From Larix sibirica (taxonomy: Eukaryota; Streptophyta; Pinopsida; Pinales; Pinaceae), in the NCBI GenBank assembly GCA_004151065.3, contig NWUY0300047033.1, forward strand, positions 6,465-16,914: DNA of 10,450 bases, given 5' to 3'. The position numbers and the translations under genes are program-made. Under the pieces are notes generated by a model. It ran no database searches and was not told the origin of the DNA. It was given only the letters and a program-made list of their open reading frames with translations. Position 1 is the first letter of the stretch; every line of letters starts with the position of its first letter. Positions 7,734 to 10,450 of this stretch are shown in pieces.

Positions 7734-8605
7734 ATATTGTAACAAGCAAGTACATAAGAAGAACCATGCCCCCTACAACTATACTAAGAAGCAAGCGGCT
7801 AAACATTTTGAATCACATTGTCAACTTTATTTTCTTTAGAGAATGCACAATTGGATGCGATAATTTAGTTGATTAATATCTGATATATTTGTTTAAATGT
7901 CTACTATTATTATTTAGTTAAGTGATTAGGGACTTTGCTAAAGTTAAGGACAAATGATGTAGTCTCCAAGCAAAGAAGAAGCTCTATTATCTCAAATGAA
8001 CACATATAGGATGTCACAATATAGTTGGATAAAATCTAAAATAGTTGTTGAGAATCTAATAATATTATTTACATAAGTGATTAGAGAGATTCATAAAGTT
8101 AAATATGGTTGGTGTAGTTTCCATCAACAATTTTTATTTTAATTAAGTAATTACACAAAATTTTGAAATTAAAGACAATTTCTAAATTTATTGGCATCAA
8201 TGTCTCTTTCAATCAAGTAGATTTTATAACATTTTTGTATTAGTCATTCGAAATAGATATAGGGTTTGTATCATAGTATAGAGAAAAAATTTATTGTTTT
8301 GCATATAAGGTGTTTATAATTTCATAAACGGATCTTATAAAAAAAACATTTATAATCAACAAGAGGCCATTCATCCTCCTTGATGGCTAGTTATGCTCAT
8401 GATACAACTTGGATTTTTGTTGGTCTTTCTACTATGCCATTGTTATACAACTACTCGCGATGAGATTACTACTATAATTTTCAATGGTACGATGGATGAT
8501 GAAAATGGGATTGTGTTAAAAGCCAAAATTTGCTCACTTAACACGTCATCAAGCACTCCCACCACCATATGCCATCATTCCACCTCATTCCACCTCTTTG
8601 GACCT
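7734..8605. other. AT-rich stretch without a convincing gene
   Basis: Contains a pair of diverged 60-bp repeats (7909-7968 and 8064-8123) and AT-rich runs. A 71-codon frame at 8393-8608 starts with a hydrophobic segment like a signal peptide, but it has no recognisable family and its end falls at the predicted LTR edge, so I do not call it a gene. Confidence 0.55.
7909..8123. repeat. Pair of diverged 60-bp direct repeats
   Basis: 7909-7968 and 8064-8123 are both 60 bases long. They share ATTATTTA, TAAGTGATTAG, TAAAGTTAA and GTGTAGT/ATGTAGT words. A third, weaker version may start near 8138. Their origin is unknown. Confidence 0.65.
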
Positions 8606-9402
8606 TGATAAGTTAGTTAAAAATCCCAAAAAATGAAAGGCAAAACTCAAAAAAGAACTCTAAGGTCATGTCGCTATTAATCCTTCGATAAGCGCAACCC
8701 ATGTCGCTTATATTTCCTCGATTTGAGTGACCCAAGTTGCACAAAACTCCAAAAAAGGTGCAACCCAACCTTCGGATTTTCTTTCGGGTGTCTCTGCTTC
8801 ATGTTAGACAAAACAAAATCAAAATTTACATGAGTCTCTACGTGGATTTAGTCAGGTGACAAATCTAGGGCCCAAACTCAACCCTAGACCATCATCATAA
8901 GCTATAAAAGAGAAATAAAGATCCTCCATTCCACACTTATACAATTCTCATTCCATTTGCTCAAGTTGTTATTAAACTGGATTCCCACCAAGTCAGAAGA
9001 TAGCCTCTCTCAGCTTCTCTCTCACCTTTTGGAGATCTCCTTTGTGATGTGTGGTGGAGAATTGGAAGATTGTCAAGAGAACCAATAGACCCTCCCTCAG
9101 ACAGCTATAGGGGCCTCTTCCACTACTATTGTTCAGGTGACTATATTTCCCATACCATTTCATACTAATACAAAAAGAATTGTTTATTATTTCATATGTT
9201 CTCTTCACATGTATGTTGGTTGATGAAAAGAATGTGAAAACAATGTCCATTTAGTTTCATGTCATATGTATGCCCATTTGTTTAGTTTTTAGTTCTTAGT
9301 TTAGTTATTTTGTTTATTTTACTTTCTTGAAACTCTGTCGAAGTTACACAACCCTTCAACAAGTTTATTTTGGCATGGGTGTGTGTGAAAACATACGCTA
9401 CA
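8606..9402 (+). mobile_element. Putative 5' LTR of a retrotransposon (~797 bp)
   Basis: The right edge is supported best: ACGCTACA is followed five bases later by a primer-binding-site-like motif, as in plant Ty3/gypsy elements of the Tat/Ogre type. The left edge is inferred from TGATAAG, giving a TG...CA element with a TATA box at 8903-8909 in a sensible place. U3 carries a 23-bp near-repeat (8667-8689 and 8700-8722, about five mismatches) and an inverted repeat GTTGCAC/GTGCAAC (8736-8742, 8758-8764). The 3' LTR and any target-site duplication lie outside the window, so the left edge could be off and a solo or truncated element is possible. Confidence 0.6.
8903..8909 (+). promoter_or_regulatory. 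TATA box of the putative LTR
   Basis: TATAAAA in the context AAGCTATAAAAGAGAAA, in a GC-richer stretch than the surroundings. It would place a transcript start near 8930-8945. It fits the U3/R boundary of an LTR, though no experimental start can be read from the sequence. Confidence 0.55.
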
Positions 9403-10450
9403 ATTTTTGGAGACTCCACTGGGGAAGATCCATATCCTTCTCCAGTTGTGTGTCTTTTGTTTTTCTAGCCTTTTGTTTGAGCATTTTATTCCTCCGTTCA
9501 GCCTTATTTTTTTTCTAATTCTGGTAGATTGCACTGTTGTTGAGATCCACGGTCTAGAATCCCTTGAGATTTGTTGAACCAGAGTTATTTTCTTATTTTT
9601 GGGAGATTTTACATCCGAGTCGCACCTATTTGGAACTTTTAGGCGACTCGAGCCATACAATTCCCTTTGAATTGAGCGAGTTTGATCTAGAATTGGATTT
9701 TATTTGTTGTTCGTTCCTTTCTTCTTGTTTTAAACAACATAGGTCACTCATTTTCCCTCAAAAACATCGATCTATATACCTGAAACAACTGTTCAACAAT
9801 CCTTTCAGCTATGTTTGCCTTATGCCCGAGTCAGATAGTGTTGGTTTTTCGTATTTAGTCTTTCTGCAACCCCTTTATGCATGTTTGCAAACTATTTTTC
9901 TTAGTATAGTAGCTTTCTTGCTTTTCCGGTCAAGTTGTTGGGTGAAAAAAATATTTTATTTGAGTATTTACCTCTTTGAAAGTGTAATTGGAATATGCTT
10001 ATTCACTACATTTATTTTCAGTTTCAGTAAGGAATTTGATAAGCTTATCTTTTGGATAGTTAATCAATTCATTTGTTTAAAGCTTTGTAAGATTAGTCTC
10101 TTTTCCTTAATCATTACAAATAGAATTGTTTAATTTTTATTTTTGCTTTGAGTAGTTAAATTTGCTTGATCATAATCCTTTATTATATTTAGATATATCC
10201 ATTTCAATAAACGTTCTTTAACTTAGTATTGAAGTCATCTTTTATCTTTCATGATTTTTTTATATTCTTAGTTCACAGTTGTACACACCTCCCATGCACG
10301 CAATATCTCTCCTTAATAAAAGAAAACTATCGCTTGGTTCATGACACCAAGTGGAGCCTTAAAACCAACCCTAACTTGAACACACATTAACCTTGCTTCA
10401 TGATCAAAAGAAAATTGTAGTTAAGTTAGGAATTTGGGGATAGGAATCCA
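9403..10450 (+). mobile_element. Retrotransposon internal leader (partial)
   Basis: T-rich sequence following the primer-binding site and running off the window. No gag zinc knuckle, protease, reverse transcriptase or integrase motif appears. An 8-bp inverted repeat, CGAGTCGC/GCGACTCG (9616-9623 and 9643-9650), could form a small leader hairpin. A second small hairpin, CTTGGT/ACCAAG, lies at 10333-10351. An open frame at 9564-10133 (189 codons) is rich in Phe and Leu because of the T-rich bases and is probably not translated. Confidence 0.5.
9408..9425 (+). other. Primer-binding-site-like motif
   Basis: TGGAGACTCCACTGGGGA begins with TGG, complementary to the CCA end of a tRNA. It closely resembles the TGGCGACTCC-type site, described as tRNA-Arg-complementary, of Tat/Ogre-group plant retrotransposons; the comparison is from memory. 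It starts five bases after the proposed LTR end. This is the strongest evidence for a retrotransposon here. Confidence 0.6.

Noticed and set aside
8393-8608. 71-codon frame with a hydrophobic N-terminus like a signal peptide
   Set aside because: It is short, has no known family and no supporting neighbours, and ends at the inferred LTR boundary. A chance frame is more likely.
9319-9660. 113-codon minus-strand frame
   Set aside because: It lies antisense across the LTR end, the primer-binding site and the leader; its basic composition follows from the complementary T-rich bases.
9564-10133. 189-codon open frame in the putative retrotransposon leader
   Set aside because: Its Phe/Leu/Ser-rich composition follows from T-rich DNA, no domain or motif is recognisable, and the start codon has no support. 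It could be a leader reading frame but is not convincing.

Overview
The window is plant nuclear DNA. It holds a broken, intron-containing gene of the plant 2-oxoglutarate/Fe(II) dioxygenase family, long AT-rich stretches with almost no coding capacity, foldback repeats, and what looks like the start of an LTR retrotransposon. I lean towards a conifer or other gymnosperm because of the style of the dioxygenase protein and the repeat-rich surroundings, but the sequence does not prove it.

Layout: 1-301 is the upstream region of the dioxygenase locus, with a 32-bp tandem duplication at its left end. 302-1697 is an SRG1/S-norcoclaurine-synthase-like dioxygenase with four recognisable exons. It carries two lesions: a 68-bp piece of exon 1 is re-inserted at the exon 1/exon 2 junction, and exon 3 has lost one base. 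All five expected active-site residues remain. 1698-2304 is AT-rich 3' flank.

2372-4328 (copy A) and 5571-7495 (copy B) are two long direct copies of one ~1.9-2.0 kb repeat, similar by eye at roughly 85-90%. Copy B ends in a ~630-bp foldback (7107-7733) with arms of about 276 bp and a perfect 30-bp inner hairpin. Copy A has the left arm but stops 37 bases into the right arm, exactly at the only ambiguous base in the window (N at 4329). Copy A and a 72-base tail are flanked by a 67-bp direct repeat (2305-2371 and 4401-4467). The spacer 4468-5570 holds a diverged tandem repeat and a TA microsatellite.

7734-8605 is AT-rich sequence with a pair of diverged 60-bp repeats and no convincing gene. 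From about 8606 the sequence has the signs of an LTR: TG start, TATA box near 8903, CA end near 9402. A primer-binding-site-like motif follows at 9408-9425, then a T-rich leader that runs out of the window. No gag or pol domain is reached.

The parts do not work together as a system. The picture is a decayed dioxygenase paralogue beside repeats that have duplicated, folded back and inserted. No new biological system is evident; the points most worth a second look are the microhomology-flanked exon duplication, the two-copy foldback repeat and the assembly-sensitive break at the N.
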